Notes: generated by a model not told the origin, from the sequence alone. Positions 45,104 to 53,843 are shown, counted from the stretch's first letter. The stretch is 64,000 bases of DNA from Paenibacillus sp. FSL R5-0341 (GCF_037975235.1 NZ_CP150241.1:4898001-4962000); one strand, 5' to 3'. Numbers and translations: made by a program.

Positions 45104-46222
45104 TTATTGTTCAACTTTAAACCATGGACCTGCATTTTGTATGACACCCCATAGTTTCGCTGGCAACAAAAGATCACTAACTTTGGATGATTTAATCACG
45201 TTTTGAATTTCCGATTCTCTCCCTTGTTGAACTTTTTCAATCCACTCTGGATCAGAGATTAATACACGCCCAATTACTGCTAACGAAAGTCCTCTCTCCA
45301 AGCTTTCAGAGACATCCTCTGGGCTTTCCAAGGAACCCGCTGCAATGACTGAAATTCGATTATTGGCATGTTCAACAATCAGCTCAAGATACGTTTTTTT
45401 GTTATCTTGGTTATATTTTGGTTTTGACATAAGGGCTTGTACCAAGGAACCATGAACATAATCAACATTTTCTTCAATCAGTTTATCAATCAGTGCGTAA
45501 GTATCCTTCATTCTAAGGGCATCTTGTTGATGTTCTTCTGGGGAAATGCGGTAACCTAAAATAAAAGGTTTTGTCGAATATTTTTCAATAGCTCTTTTCA
45601 CCTCTCGAATAACAGCTATTGGAAAACTTAGACGTTTTTCCAGTGAGCCACCCCATTGATCTTGACGTTTGTTGAAAAATGGAGATAAAAAGCTTTGAAG
45701 TAAAAAACCGTGAGCTCCATGGAGTTCAACACCATCAAAACCAGCTTCAATTGCACGTCTTGTAGTTTCACCGAACGCATGAATAATTTCCAGAATTTCT
45801 TCATGGGTAAGCTCTCTAGGGGACACTGCTTCAGTCAGAGCAACACCGCTTGGACTTACCACGTCGCCATTAGGAACTAATTCAGCAATCGCTTTATCTC
45901 CAGCATGGAACAATTGAAGAATTGCTGGAGCTCCTCCACTCTTAGCAGCATCAGCCAATTTTTTTAGACTAGGGATAAATGAATCATTATATGCGGCGAA
46001 TTCATGTGTAAATCCAATACCATTGGGTAGGACATGAGTACAGCCAGTGATAACTAAACCTACACCATGAACTCTTTTTTTATAATATGCAACTTCCTCA
46101 TCGGAAATCGTGTAATCATCATTGCTTGACCATGTCGTCATCGGAGACATGACCACTCTATTCTTTAAGGTAATCCCTTTATTGAATGTAAAAGGTTCAA
46201 ACAAGTTATTAAATTTACTCAT
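45104..46222 (-). CDS. NADH-dependent flavin oxidoreductase, old yellow enzyme family
   Basis: A 372-residue OYE-like TIM barrel. Visible features are KNRVVMSPMTTWSS (about 20-33, FMN binding), AILQLFHAGDKA (about 97-108), the GFDGVELHGAHGFLLQSFLSPFFNKRQDQWGGSLEKR signature (about 155-191) and the phosphate-binding IGRVLISDPEW (about 328-338). It reduces activated C=C bonds or nitro groups using NAD(P)H. ATG 46222 follows AAGGAG. The gene is noticeably AT-rich compared with its surroundings and is divergent from an AT-rich MerR gene. Confidence 0.9.
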   Translation of the reverse strand: MSKFNNLFEPFTFNKGITLKNRVVMSPMTTWSSNDDYTISDEEVAYYKKRVHGVGLVITGCTHVLPNGIGFTHEFAAYNDSFIPSLKKLADAAKSGGAPAILQLFHAGDKAIAELVPNGDVVSPSGVALTEAVSPRELTHEEILEIIHAFGETTRRAIEAGFDGVELHGAHGFLLQSFLSPFFNKRQDQWGGSLEKRLSFPIAVIREVKRAIEKYSTKPFILGYRISPEEHQQDALRMKDTYALIDKLIEENVDYVHGSLVQALMSKPKYNQDNKKTYLELIVEHANNRISVIAAGSLESPEDVSESLERGLSLAVIGRVLISDPEWIEKVQQGRESEIQNVIKSSKVSDLLLPAKLWGVIQNAGPWFKVEQ

Positions 46223-46412
46223 TGTACGTTCTCCTTTATATTTTATTTCTAAGTGCTTATTCATGGAACAGATGAAGGTGACCTTATCTCATCCATCCCA
46301 ATCACAAGTTCTACACAAGAATATCAGGTTAACCTAAGGGGAAGTAAAGTAGGAATTGATACGTAATTTCAAACGATTTTCTTTTAATAATCTCATATGT
46401 GATAGAATAACA

Positions 46413-46429
46413 GTTACAGTAACTGTAAC
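46413..46429. promoter_or_regulatory. Palindromic operator candidate in the OYE/MerR divergent promoter
   Basis: GTTACAGTAACTGTAAC is symmetrical apart from its centre base. It lies 16 bp before the MerR gene and within the 222-bp gap to the OYE gene. Position and symmetry fit a MerR-family site controlling both genes. Confidence 0.6.
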
Positions 46430-46444
46430 TATGGAGGCGATCAG

Positions 46445-46912
46445 ATGTTTTTTTCAATGAAATATGTGGTGGAGAATTATAATATAACTGCAAAGACACT
46501 TCGATTTTATGAAGAGCAAGGGATATTACCGAATATTTCGCGCGACGAAAAAGGCAATAGAGTCTATACCGAACAACAAATCGATTGGATTTCTTTTATT
46601 CTTTGTCTCAAAGAAACAGGAATGCCACTTTCTAAAATTAAAGAATACAAGGAATCTTATGAGATGGGGAACTCCACCTATTTAGAAAGAGAGGAAATGT
46701 TAAAGACACATAAAATTGAATTACAACAGAAAATCGAAGAAAGTTTGAAACATATGGAAGAAATAAATTATAAATTAGCTATGTATGAACTTCAAAAAGA
46801 TGAGGTTAGGAAAAATCCTAACCACAATTTTAAATGTCACGGCCTTGAGGTGAATATTGTCGATACCAGGGGGGTTGAATCAAATATTCAGAATGCTACA
46901 ACCAACAGATGA
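46445..46912 (+). CDS. MerR-family regulator
   Basis: A 155-residue regulator. The N-terminal winged helix reads YVVENYNITAKTLRFYEEQGILPNISRDEKGNRVYTEQQI (about 7-46), followed by the long dimerisation helix with heptads (about 80-118). The single Cys at FKCHG near the C-terminus is not a metal-site pattern, so it probably belongs to the MerR group that senses electrophiles or small organics beside OYE genes. GGAGG lies seven bases before the ATG. It shares the AT-rich composition of the divergent oxidoreductase. Confidence 0.9.
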   Translation: MFFSMKYVVENYNITAKTLRFYEEQGILPNISRDEKGNRVYTEQQIDWISFILCLKETGMPLSKIKEYKESYEMGNSTYLEREEMLKTHKIELQQKIEESLKHMEEINYKLAMYELQKDEVRKNPNHNFKCHGLEVNIVDTRGVESNIQNATTNR

Positions 46913-46938
46913 ACAAACGAAGCTCGAAATACCTATCA

Positions 46939-46978
46939 AAAATAACCAGTCGCGGGTATTGACCTAGCGATTGGTTAT
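46939..46978 (+). terminator. Hairpin after the MerR gene
   Basis: ATAACCAGTCGC pairs with GCGATTGGTTAT with one mismatch and a loop of about 15 bases. The following T-tract is poor, so termination is only probable. Confidence 0.5.
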
Positions 46979-47031
46979 AATTCGATTATATTAAAAAAAT
47001 CTACGTTAGAGCACATTACTACAATGGCAAC

Positions 47032-47628
47032 CTAGCGGGATTGCCGCTTTCGCCTGGATTGCCACGTCTCGATCGGTTCGTGATCATCTTCTTCGATCAG
47101 TTCCAGTGCTTCTTCCACTCTTCTCGCTTTGAATAACAGGATTAACTCCATCAGGTCTTCCCGGTCCAGCAGCTTCACTCCATTAACTGCTGCAAGCGTC
47201 CGACAGGCTTCGGTGTAACGGGCGGACGTCAATACAATAGACCGATCAGCTTCATAATAACGCATCGATGTATAGATCTCCTGCACTGCACTCAATCCTA
47301 CGGGATGGTTCGCACCATATCGCTTCGCTTGTATCACACTTCGTCTGCCGAGTCTATCGACAAACACCAGATCTGCCCCAAAATCCCGGCTGCTCGTCGT
47401 CTTATGAACCTCGTCATACCCAAGTTCTTCAAATAAATGATAGAGATATAATTCAAACTCCGAACCATCCTCCATCTTGTCGATATCCTTTATCGTAATC
47501 TTCCGGGGATTGGCTTCACTTCGAATCCGCTGCCCGCGCCCGATAACACGCCGAATAATCCAAGCAAGCAACAACAATACGATGATACATCCAATGACCC
47601 ATAGGGTCATATTTTCACTCCAATTCAT
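47032..47628 (-). CDS. Membrane-anchored Mrr-like restriction endonuclease-fold protein
   Basis: A 198-residue protein. One N-terminal transmembrane helix (about 8-25) is followed by a cytoplasmic Mrr_cat-type nuclease domain (about 50-170). The PD-(D/E)xK core is readable as SRDFGADLVFVDRLGRRSVIQAKRY: Asp in the GADL strand, then Q-A-K. FELYLYHLFEELGYDEV before it is the usual helix with the conserved Glu. Stand-alone membrane-bound Mrr-like proteins are common in Firmicutes; no methyltransferase or specificity gene is nearby. AAGGAG precedes the ATG. Confidence 0.85.
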   Translation of the reverse strand: MNWSENMTLWVIGCIIVLLLLAWIIRRVIGRGQRIRSEANPRKITIKDIDKMEDGSEFELYLYHLFEELGYDEVHKTTSSRDFGADLVFVDRLGRRSVIQAKRYGANHPVGLSAVQEIYTSMRYYEADRSIVLTSARYTEACRTLAAVNGVKLLDREDLMELILLFKARRVEEALELIEEDDHEPIETWQSRRKRQSR

Positions 47629-47889
47629 AGCTGTTCTCCTTGTTCATTTCCTATGTTCTATCCAACGTCTTACGCAGATATGGCTTGTCACCGCACTAAA
47701 TATATCAGACTTCCACCTCCATCGAAAGAAGATGAAATCCCTGTAACCGTTACACTTCACTAAACAAAGATGATACGCAATACGAATGATAAAAGGTTAC
47801 AGTACGTTCGGTTGAATTCAACTTGACATCAATGGTAAAATTCAACAATCGGTTCTGTTTTGAACCGAAGAAGAAAGGTGGTTTATCAC

Positions 47890-49161
47890 TTGCATACATT
47901 GACCAAACACAAGTCCAAAACATGGGCTGCCCTCATTCTTAGCGGCATGCTCCTCTTCACCATGAATACAACGAGTTACGCCGCTGTCTCCACCGAATCC
48001 CTGCCCAAACCCGCGTGGACGTCATCTTCCCTGATGTTATCTGAGGCCAATACGGAGAAAGATGTCCTGATTAAGGGAATCCATGCCGTGCCATCCAAAA
48101 ACCTTGTATATGTACATGCCTCCCAGCCTGTGACCAAAACAAGCAGCAAAACAACGCTGGACTGGCAACTGGACTCCCTTCAGGCATTGGATGCTACAAC
48201 TGGACAATTGAAGTGGAATACGATATTCCATGAGAAAAGTGGTCCTTACACCACCTACTCCGATTCGGTATATGCCAGCAACGGTACAGCCTATGTATAT
48301 ATGGAATATTCGGACAAAACCAAAAAATTGTACTCATTCAATACATCTGGCAAGACCAACTGGGTCAAAACGGTGAATTCACCTGCAAGCATATCCCTAC
48401 TGGATAACGATACGCTGATGGTTGCTTCAAGTCAGGGCGTACAATCGAATGGCTCGGTTCGCTCAGCTATCTCGTTATATGACAAAAAGGGCAAGCTAAT
48501 TACCGAAAAGGCCATTAACGGCACCGTGCTTAAGGCTGATCATGGTCGAATTGTAGTGGATGCCAGCAAACAAACCAAGGTAGGCAACTTCTGGCAGCAA
48601 GCTGCGAATCCCAAAGTGGAGATCTATGATCGTACACTGAATCGCCTGTCCTTCTACCAATTCCCTGCCAACGCAAATACACTCGGAGATGGCGGCGGTG
48701 AATCGCTGGCCATTCTGGACGATGGTTCCATCCTTATGCGTGCCAATTTCGCGAACACCGGTAATCGGCTGATGGGCTTTGGCACCGATGGCAAGCTCGC
48801 TTGGGGACGTGCCATTGCTGGTGATGCCTACATCCAGACGGCTGGCAATAGCTATACGGTTCTTACAGGGCAGAAGCTGGAACTCTACACGATGAAAGGC
48901 AAAGTGACTGAGCGTACGTTCAAGGACGCACAACCTGCATTGATGCATGTCGATCAGACGCAGGATGGTCAGTACCAGCTTGATTTTGCCAAAACGGGAT
49001 ATATTCTTGATTCACTTACGCTGGAAGACGTGCATATCTACACGACCAGTGCCTCCGTTCCTTCATTAGAAGGTGTCTCTACTTATGTGGATGATGTCAT
49101 CTATTCCATGAACGATGAGACATTGTCCAAATATGTACTGAAGTCCAATCCTGCAAAATAA
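47890..49161 (+). CDS. Secreted PQQ-like beta-propeller protein
   Basis: A 423-residue exported protein. The signal peptide (basic start, hydrophobic core ALILSGMLLF, cleavage near SYAA-V) covers about the first 33 residues. The mature part is beta-rich with repeats of the PQQ-propeller kind: LDATTGQLKWNTIF, LYSFNTSGKTNWVKTV, ISLYDKKGKLITEK and LMGFGTDGKLAWGRAI. No enzyme motif is seen. The TTG at 47890 is chosen because AAAGGTGG lies eight bases upstream; the frame opens at 47860. Likely cell-surface or matrix role, unproven. Confidence 0.8.
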   Translation: MHTLTKHKSKTWAALILSGMLLFTMNTTSYAAVSTESLPKPAWTSSSLMLSEANTEKDVLIKGIHAVPSKNLVYVHASQPVTKTSSKTTLDWQLDSLQALDATTGQLKWNTIFHEKSGPYTTYSDSVYASNGTAYVYMEYSDKTKKLYSFNTSGKTNWVKTVNSPASISLLDNDTLMVASSQGVQSNGSVRSAISLYDKKGKLITEKAINGTVLKADHGRIVVDASKQTKVGNFWQQAANPKVEIYDRTLNRLSFYQFPANANTLGDGGGESLAILDDGSILMRANFANTGNRLMGFGTDGKLAWGRAIAGDAYIQTAGNSYTVLTGQKLELYTMKGKVTERTFKDAQPALMHVDQTQDGQYQLDFAKTGYILDSLTLEDVHIYTTSASVPSLEGVSTYVDDVIYSMNDETLSKYVLKSNPAK

Positions 49162-49175
49162 ATACTCGATTTAAT

Positions 49176-49217
49176 AATAAGCCGGGAGAGTTCCATAAGG
49201 AGCTCTCCCGGCTTATT
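49176..49217. terminator. Bidirectional terminator with 15-bp perfect arms
   Basis: AATAAGCCGGGAGAG (49176-49190) and CTCTCCCGGCTTATT (49203-49217) are exact complements around a 12-base loop. T/A-rich ends suit both the propeller gene (+) and msrA (-). Confidence 0.82.
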
Positions 49218-49256
49218 TCATGGACAGGATAAAATTATCCTATTTCCAATTTTCGT

Positions 49257-49751
49257 CTATAAATTCGTCCCGTCCGGATAATGCCCGGTCTTCCTATGTT
49301 TCTCGTTTTTCTTGTGGTAATCCTGATGATAGTCTTCAGCCGGATAGAATACGACGGCATCCCGAATTTCCGTAACAATTGGTTGAGTGAATCGTTCGCT
49401 CGCTGCCAGTTCCTGCTTGGACTGTTCGGCAAGCTCACGCTGACGTTCATTATGCACAAAGATCGCAGTACGATACTGTGTCCCCCGATCCTGGAACTGT
49501 CCTCCGTCATCCGTCGGATCAATCTGTGGCCAGTAAAGCTCCAGTAGTCGTTCATAAGGGAATACATCCGGATCAAATGTAATCTCAATCACTTCGACAT
49601 GACCGGTCTCTCCGGTTTTGACCTGCTCATATGTTGGATTCTCGACGTGACCGCCCGCATAACCCGATACAATACCATGAATGCCCGGTTGTTCTTCAAA
49701 TGGTGTAACCATACACCAGAAACATCCGCCGGCGAATGTAGCTTTTTCCAT
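49257..49751 (-). CDS. msrA: Peptide-methionine (S)-S-oxide reductase MsrA
   Basis: A 164-residue repair enzyme that reduces methionine-S-sulfoxide in proteins and free methionine. The active-site motif [15 protein letters not shown] (residues about 5-19) carries the nucleophilic Cys; [30 protein letters not shown] and the C-terminal [10 protein letters not shown] are all present. The second Cys of GCFWC is a resolving candidate, as no C-terminal Cys remains. ATG 49751 follows GAGAGG; an ATG three codons earlier abuts that site. Repeat copy 3 begins 20 bp upstream of the start. Confidence 0.95.
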   Translation of the reverse strand: MEKATFAGGCFWCMVTPFEEQPGIHGIVSGYAGGHVENPTYEQVKTGETGHVEVIEITFDPDVFPYERLLELYWPQIDPTDDGGQFQDRGTQYRTAIFVHNERQRELAEQSKQELAASERFTQPIVTEIRDAVVFYPAEDYHQDYHKKNEKHRKTGHYPDGTNL

Positions 49752-49770
49752 TCCGTTCATCCTCTCTTAT

Positions 49771-49990
49771 CTAAACTACCTTTTACACTTACCACTCCGA
49801 TGACAGAACAACCTTCCGATCGCTGTTATCCCCAGATTTTTTATATTTGGCTTTACAAGGAGAAAATCTGGGGATAAAGGCGAGTGTATGCTTTCGAAGC
49901 AGCTTTCTTGCAGAAAGCTTTTAGCTCCGCTTCTTCAGGTTATTTCTGTCCTCTACGTTCTCGTGTAAATGTTTAGTCCAATTTATATAG
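49771..49990. repeat. Dispersed intergenic repeat, copy 3 (most complete)
   Basis: About 220 bp. Left end CTAAACTACCTTTTACAC, right end GTGTAAATGTTTAGTCCAA then TTTATATAG. Inner hairpins are clear: CCCCAGATTTT/AAAATCTGGGG near 49830-49875, and AGCTTTCT/AGAAAGCT near 49901-49920. GACAGAA near the left end and TTCTGTC near the right are complementary, adding to the terminal repeat. It lies between msrA and glsB, in the same orientation as the other copies. Confidence 0.83.
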
Positions 49991-50028
49991 ATAGCTAATA
50001 TGCATATCTTCATATATTCTAAAACAAC

Positions 50029-50074
50029 AAGAGGTTGATTGAAAGCCATGGTTATGGCTCTCAATCAACCTCTT
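50029..50074 (-). terminator. Long hairpin terminator of glsB
   Basis: 21-bp arms from AAGAGGTTGATT to its complement, with one mismatch and a four-base loop, followed on the minus strand by GTTGTTTT. It lies 52 bp after the glsB stop. Confidence 0.8.
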
Positions 50075-50126
50075 CATTGGTAATTCATTTAGCTGACAAC
50101 TAATTCAATAAGTTATCTTGAATCGG

Positions 50127-50384
50127 TTACCCGCGACTACGTCCCATCGAACGGAAGATCAAGCTTACGATGGCTACAAGAACGATCGCACCGATCAATG
50201 CAGGTACAATGTGGAATCCGCCCATCTCAGGACCCATATCGCCCAAGATTACTCCACCTAACCATCCACCGATGAAACCAGCAATGATGTTACCAATAAC
50301 ACCACCTGGAATGTCACGACCAACGATCAAACCTGCCAACCAACCAATGATACCACCGATAATTAATGACCATAACCAACCCAT
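50127..50384 (-). CDS. GlsB/YeaQ/YmgE-family stress membrane protein
   Basis: An 85-residue hydrophobic protein with three membrane helices. The glycine-rich IIGGIIGWLAGLIVGRDIPGG and NIIAGFIGGWLGGVILG motifs define the transglycosylase-associated (GlsB/YeaQ/YmgE) family, which is stress-induced in several bacteria but without a settled function. ATG 50384 has AGAGGTG upstream; a GTG three codons earlier overlaps that site. A possible general-stress promoter lies at 50429-50453. Confidence 0.9.
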   Translation of the reverse strand: MGWLWSLIIGGIIGWLAGLIVGRDIPGGVIGNIIAGFIGGWLGGVILGDMGPEMGGFHIVPALIGAIVLVAIVSLIFRSMGRSRG

Positions 50385-50693
50385 ATCATTCACCTCTAAT
50401 TAAAGTTTTTGTTGTTGTCTGTCTACTATTAACCGCTACAGAAGCATTTAAACAATTGGCATGAAAATTTTTGCATATTACCATTTGTTCCAATACATCT
50501 TTCTCTGCAAAACAGGCCTTAGCCCGGTATGGAAACAGATCGCGTCACTTTCCGGCATCTCACCAGCTCAGGGCTGCGTTATGTACCTCCCGAAAGTCAT
50601 TGTATGTTACAGCAGACAAGGTTAGTATCACCAATCGAGGTAGGATTATTTATAAAATTTCGTCATATTATCGATTGAATTGGTTAGATCTGA
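50385..50693 (-). promoter_or_regulatory. glsB upstream region with stress-type promoter candidate
   Basis: On the minus strand GTTTAA (50448-50453) and GGTTAA (50429-50434) are 13 bp apart, close to the SigB pattern GTTTAA-N14-GGGTAT; only four of six bases match in the -10. Further upstream, 50521-50575 holds a nested stem, AGCCC/GGGCT around GGAAA/TTTCC, not explained by any gene. No coding frame of useful length is seen. Confidence 0.35.
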
Positions 50694-51998
50694 TCAATAA
50701 AATCCTGCACGTCCCTTACCCGGCTGTGCCAGCCAAGTGTGTTTGTGGCTCTTGTCCAGCTCGCCACGCATCGACTGAATGACTTTCTCAATATCTGTCT
50801 GTCCATTCTGATGCCATTCCAGCGCAGCGCTGACATACAATTCACCCAGCTGCGCAAGAGAGAACGTGTCGGTCAGACGAGCAGCCTCAACTGTACCTTC
50901 TTCACCAGCAAATACGGTGAAGCCCCGTTGCTGCAAATATTGCAGGCGCAATGCTTCATCGGGCAACGGAATCTCGTAAGCCCGGTCGAACCGTCCAGCA
51001 CGGTTCATCAGGCCCGGATCTATTTTCTCCGGATAATTCGTTGTCCCGATCAGGAAAATGCCTTCTTTCGACGTAGCGCCATCCAATGTATTCAGGAAAA
51101 AGGAACGGACTTCATCCGGCATCGAATCGATGTCCTCAATGATCAACACCATCGGTGCAAGCCGTTTGGCAGCCTCGAACACTTCACGCACCGATTCACT
51201 GTTGGTATACTCCGTAATCTGCCAATACGCAGCCGGTCCCGGAATACTTCCAGCAATGGATTTCACCAATGTGGTCTTGCCGTTTCCCGGATGCCCATAC
51301 AATAAAATGCCTCGTTTGTACGGGATATCGTAATCTCTGTAGAAGGAACGATCCGCTTCGAAGAACTGATCTAGCGAACGGAAGATATCCTGCTTGATCT
51401 CCGCCGAGAGAACAACATCCTCTCTTCCCACGGAACGAGTAATGGATTCGACATGACGATCGCTGCCATTCCGGGCATCGGTGTATACCGTCACTTTTTT
51501 CATATTTTGCTGACGTTCCCGCTCTCGGACACTACCCAGAAACTGCTTCATCTCCTCATCACCGATGGCAAAGACAAAGTCTTCACTGTAGATCCCGTTC
51601 TCGCGGAAAAATGGAACCCGCACAAGTGCTACGCCCCATTTCGGATAGGCAAATACGTTGTTGCGAATGGAGTAATGCACACCATAAGTCGGCACATCGC
51701 CATCGTCGTCGTAATGCAAGGTCTGAAGCTCCAGATCCTCGAATATGCGGGCTACCAATTCCACTTCCTCGCTACCATTTTGCAAATCTTCCCGGAGTAA
51801 CTCCCAGTATTCATTGTTCGGGTCAGAACTCGCATAAAGCTTGTATTCAACCCCATAGCGCTGATGGAGCGCCTCACTAATTCCACGAATCAGCCTTGAA
51901 TAGATGGCGTACCCTTCCACTCGAATTCGGGTATCATGCTGTTCATCATAGGTATAAATCGCCTGCGTTGGATCCGTTTGTTGTTCGTTTATTGTCAT
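50694..51998 (-). CDS. AAA+ ATPase encoded with RtcB
   Basis: A 434-residue AAA+ protein. An uncharacterised N-terminal domain of about 190 residues precedes the ATPase core: Walker A GHPGNGKT (235-242), Walker B VLIIEDID (284-291), sensor 1 TTN (319-321) and the NRAGRFDR arginine-finger region (332-339). The core is closest in style to the BCS1/FtsH-like classic AAA clade. Its ATG shares one base with the rtcB stop (TAATG), with GGGAG upstream, so both proteins are made together. A remodelling or delivery role for RtcB or its RNA substrate is inferred from this linkage only. Confidence 0.9.
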   Translation of the reverse strand: MTINEQQTDPTQAIYTYDEQHDTRIRVEGYAIYSRLIRGISEALHQRYGVEYKLYASSDPNNEYWELLREDLQNGSEEVELVARIFEDLELQTLHYDDDGDVPTYGVHYSIRNNVFAYPKWGVALVRVPFFRENGIYSEDFVFAIGDEEMKQFLGSVRERERQQNMKKVTVYTDARNGSDRHVESITRSVGREDVVLSAEIKQDIFRSLDQFFEADRSFYRDYDIPYKRGILLYGHPGNGKTTLVKSIAGSIPGPAAYWQITEYTNSESVREVFEAAKRLAPMVLIIEDIDSMPDEVRSFFLNTLDGATSKEGIFLIGTTNYPEKIDPGLMNRAGRFDRAYEIPLPDEALRLQYLQQRGFTVFAGEEGTVEAARLTDTFSLAQLGELYVSAALEWHQNGQTDIEKVIQSMRGELDKSHKHTWLAQPGKGRAGFY

Positions 51999-53461
51999 TA
52001 TTTCGCTCCCTTTACCGCTACAAGCGGTTTACATTTGGCTACAACCTGAGCCAGGCCTGCGCCAGTAACACTGTCTATAATTTCATCTACATTTTTATAA
52101 GCCTGAGGTGATTCATCAATAATGGATTCAAGTGAGCGTTGGTTTACCACGATCTCATCTTCTGTACCCACGCCTAGTGCCGTAGCAAAATCTTCCACGG
52201 AAACCAATCGTTTCGTTGCTGTCCGCGAACGGATCCGACCTGCACCATGACATATCGAATAATAATTATCAGCACCTTGTGGCTGACCCACCATGATATA
52301 TGAAGCAGTTCCCATGGAACCGGGAATAAGCGCTGGATGTCCTGTTGCCAGGTATGGCTTTGGATTGTCCGGGTGACCTGCCGGCAACGCACGTGTCGCC
52401 CCTTTACGATGCACAAAAACCGAACCTTGGTCCGCATGGGATTCTTCCCAGGCATAGTTGTGCATCAAGTCGTATAATGTACGGAATTCACATTTGGAGC
52501 CAAACACATCCCGGAATGCTTCGCGAATAGCATACGCAATCAGGTGACGATTGACAACAGCGTAATTCAATGCAGAATACATCATGTTTACATAATGACG
52601 ACCTTCCGCATGCTCCAGTGGAGCAAAGACCAGTCTCGGATCGGAAGTACCCAGGTTAAGCCGCTGCATGACTTTGGCAATTGCTGACGAACTCATCTGA
52701 CTGACATAACCACCCCATGCACGAGAGCCGGAATGAATCATAACCACGACCTGTCCATCGTACAATCCCCAAGCTTCGGCGATTTCACGATTCTCTTCAG
52801 CGATCTCAATCGCCTGAATCTCGGCAAAATGATTCCCTCCACCCAGTGTACCGAGCTGACGATGCGAACGATGCCACGTCATATCAGGAACATGATTTAA
52901 CACATCCTGATCGTAACTGAACTTGCTGCTTTCCACATGTGTCATCGAGGTTGATTTTTTCGGTGTGTAGCTGTCCGGAATATACTTTTTGGGTAAACCA
53001 TGCAGCCCTTTACGAACGATATGCTCCAGTCTGATATCCGAGTAATGACCTCGCTGGTTCGCCTCCATCGGCAATACTTTCTCAATAGCCTTGACGAGTT
53101 TGCGGCGGAGTTTGATGTCTTTCAATTCGTCCTTATGCAGGTTCGTCATATGCACTCGCATGCCACAGCCAATGTCACTGCCCACAATGGAAGGAGATAC
53201 GTATCCGCTCTGTGCATCCCACACGGCTGTCGTTCCAATGCAGGTGCCTACACCGACATGCACGTCTGGTGTGTAACTCATATAAGAAATTCCCGGAATC
53301 TGCAGATTATTGTTCGCCATCTCGAACACCTTGTAATCGAGCGAGGAGAAGAGCTGTTGCGCCGCATATACGGTTAGGTCGCCTGCAGGCAATTTCACTT
53401 CGTGCCGATAAGCACCTGCGAATTCGTTTGGATTGGTAAATAAATTAAATTCTGTATTCAT
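51998..53461 (-). CDS. rtcB: RNA-splicing ligase RtcB
   Basis: A 487-residue GTP/Mn2+-dependent RNA ligase that joins 2',3'-cyclic phosphate (or 3'-phosphate) ends to 5'-OH ends. Metal-binding and catalytic residues can be placed: H68 in PDVHVGVG, Cys99 in [10 protein letters not shown]210-H211 in [17 protein letters not shown] at 243-247, and the guanylated His405 in [10 protein letters not shown]. The C-terminus is complete. It is first in a two-gene operon with the AAA+ ATPase. No rtcA cyclase and no archease gene is present. Upstream lies a 345-nt leader with terminator, described separately. Confidence 0.96.
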   Translation of the reverse strand: MNTEFNLFTNPNEFAGAYRHEVKLPAGDLTVYAAQQLFSSLDYKVFEMANNNLQIPGISYMSYTPDVHVGVGTCIGTTAVWDAQSGYVSPSIVGSDIGCGMRVHMTNLHKDELKDIKLRRKLVKAIEKVLPMEANQRGHYSDIRLEHIVRKGLHGLPKKYIPDSYTPKKSTSMTHVESSKFSYDQDVLNHVPDMTWHRSHRQLGTLGGGNHFAEIQAIEIAEENREIAEAWGLYDGQVVVMIHSGSRAWGGYVSQMSSSAIAKVMQRLNLGTSDPRLVFAPLEHAEGRHYVNMMYSALNYAVVNRHLIAYAIREAFRDVFGSKCEFRTLYDLMHNYAWEESHADQGSVFVHRKGATRALPAGHPDNPKPYLATGHPALIPGSMGTASYIMVGQPQGADNYYSICHGAGRIRSRTATKRLVSVEDFATALGVGTEDEIVVNQRSLESIIDESPQAYKNVDEIIDSVTGAGLAQVVAKCKPLVAVKGAK

Positions 53462-53530
53462 AAAAGTGTATTATTCCTTCCTGTACGTTCAGCAAATTCG
53501 GTTTGCCGATTCATCTGTGTAAAATATAAA

Positions 53531-53561
53531 TAAAAAAAGCCATAGGCTAATCGCCCATGAC
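53531..53561 (-). terminator. Intrinsic terminator inside the rtcB leader
   Basis: On the minus strand GTCATGGGC pairs with GCCTATGGC (two G-U pairs) around GATTA, followed by TTTTTTT. It lies 70 bp upstream of the rtcB start and in the same direction, so it would stop a transcript before rtcB unless it is overcome. Confidence 0.75.
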
Positions 53562-53680
53562 TTCTACTAATGACAATAACGGAGAACAGAACAGCATGAA
53601 CATGCTGTGTGTCTGTCATCCATCGCTATAATATAAGCGAAGAACGCATATCGATTATAAGCTGCTAAACGATATGCCTA
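53562..53680 (-). ncRNA. Structured RNA segment in the rtcB leader (putative attenuator or small RNA)
   Basis: Three consecutive hairpins can be drawn on the minus strand: GCATATCG/CGATATGC (53646-53677), TCGCT/AGCGA (53623-53640), and a compound stem ATGACA/TGTCAT enclosing ACAGCATG/CATGCTGT (53570-53619). They directly precede the terminator at 53531-53561. The layout fits a transcription attenuator or a short terminated RNA. I see no tRNA-like or known riboswitch consensus in it. Confidence 0.5.
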
Positions 53681-53684
53681 TCCC

Positions 53685-53780
53685 CTATGTCGACCGTATG
53701 AGGCCAATGAGACGATGAGCCGGATATGCAATTGTGTCTACGTTGCGCCCTGTTTGATTCAAATCATAACCAAGCATCAT
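53685..53780 (-). CDS. 31-residue leader ORF upstream of rtcB
   Basis: A short frame starting MMLGYDLNQTG and ending LIGLIRST. Its ATG has GAAGGGAGG with a nine-base spacing, one of the best ribosome sites in the window, and a promoter 35-60 bp upstream. Its stop lies eight bases before the first leader hairpin, so a ribosome on it would affect folding of the RNA behind it. The sequence has no codon run typical of amino-acid attenuators and no recognised family. It may be a regulatory upstream ORF or a small protein. Confidence 0.5.
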   Translation of the reverse strand: MMLGYDLNQTGRNVDTIAYPAHRLIGLIRST

Positions 53781-53813
53781 GTCTCTCGGCCTCCCTTCGT
53801 TAATGTTAGTCTT

Positions 53814-53843
53814 ATATTAAGGGGACTCGATTTCATGTGTCAA
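53814..53843 (-). promoter_or_regulatory. Candidate promoter of the rtcB leader transcript
   Basis: On the minus strand a perfect -35 TTGACA (53838-53843) and TAATAT (53814-53819) are 18 bp apart. Transcription would start near 53806, about 345 nt before rtcB, so the whole leader would be in the transcript. Confidence 0.6.

Noticed and set aside
50521-50580. c-di-GMP-I (GEMM) riboswitch
   Set aside because: Only fragments such as GAAAG and GACGC occur; the tetraloop-receptor layout and second arm are not visible.
53623-53640. TATAAT on the plus strand as a promoter
   Set aside because: It lies inside a hairpin with no -35 partner and no plus-strand gene downstream.
53570-53680. tRNA or tRNA-like Y RNA in the rtcB leader
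   Set aside because: No T-arm consensus, acceptor pairing or CCA end could be found, although the segment is strongly structured.
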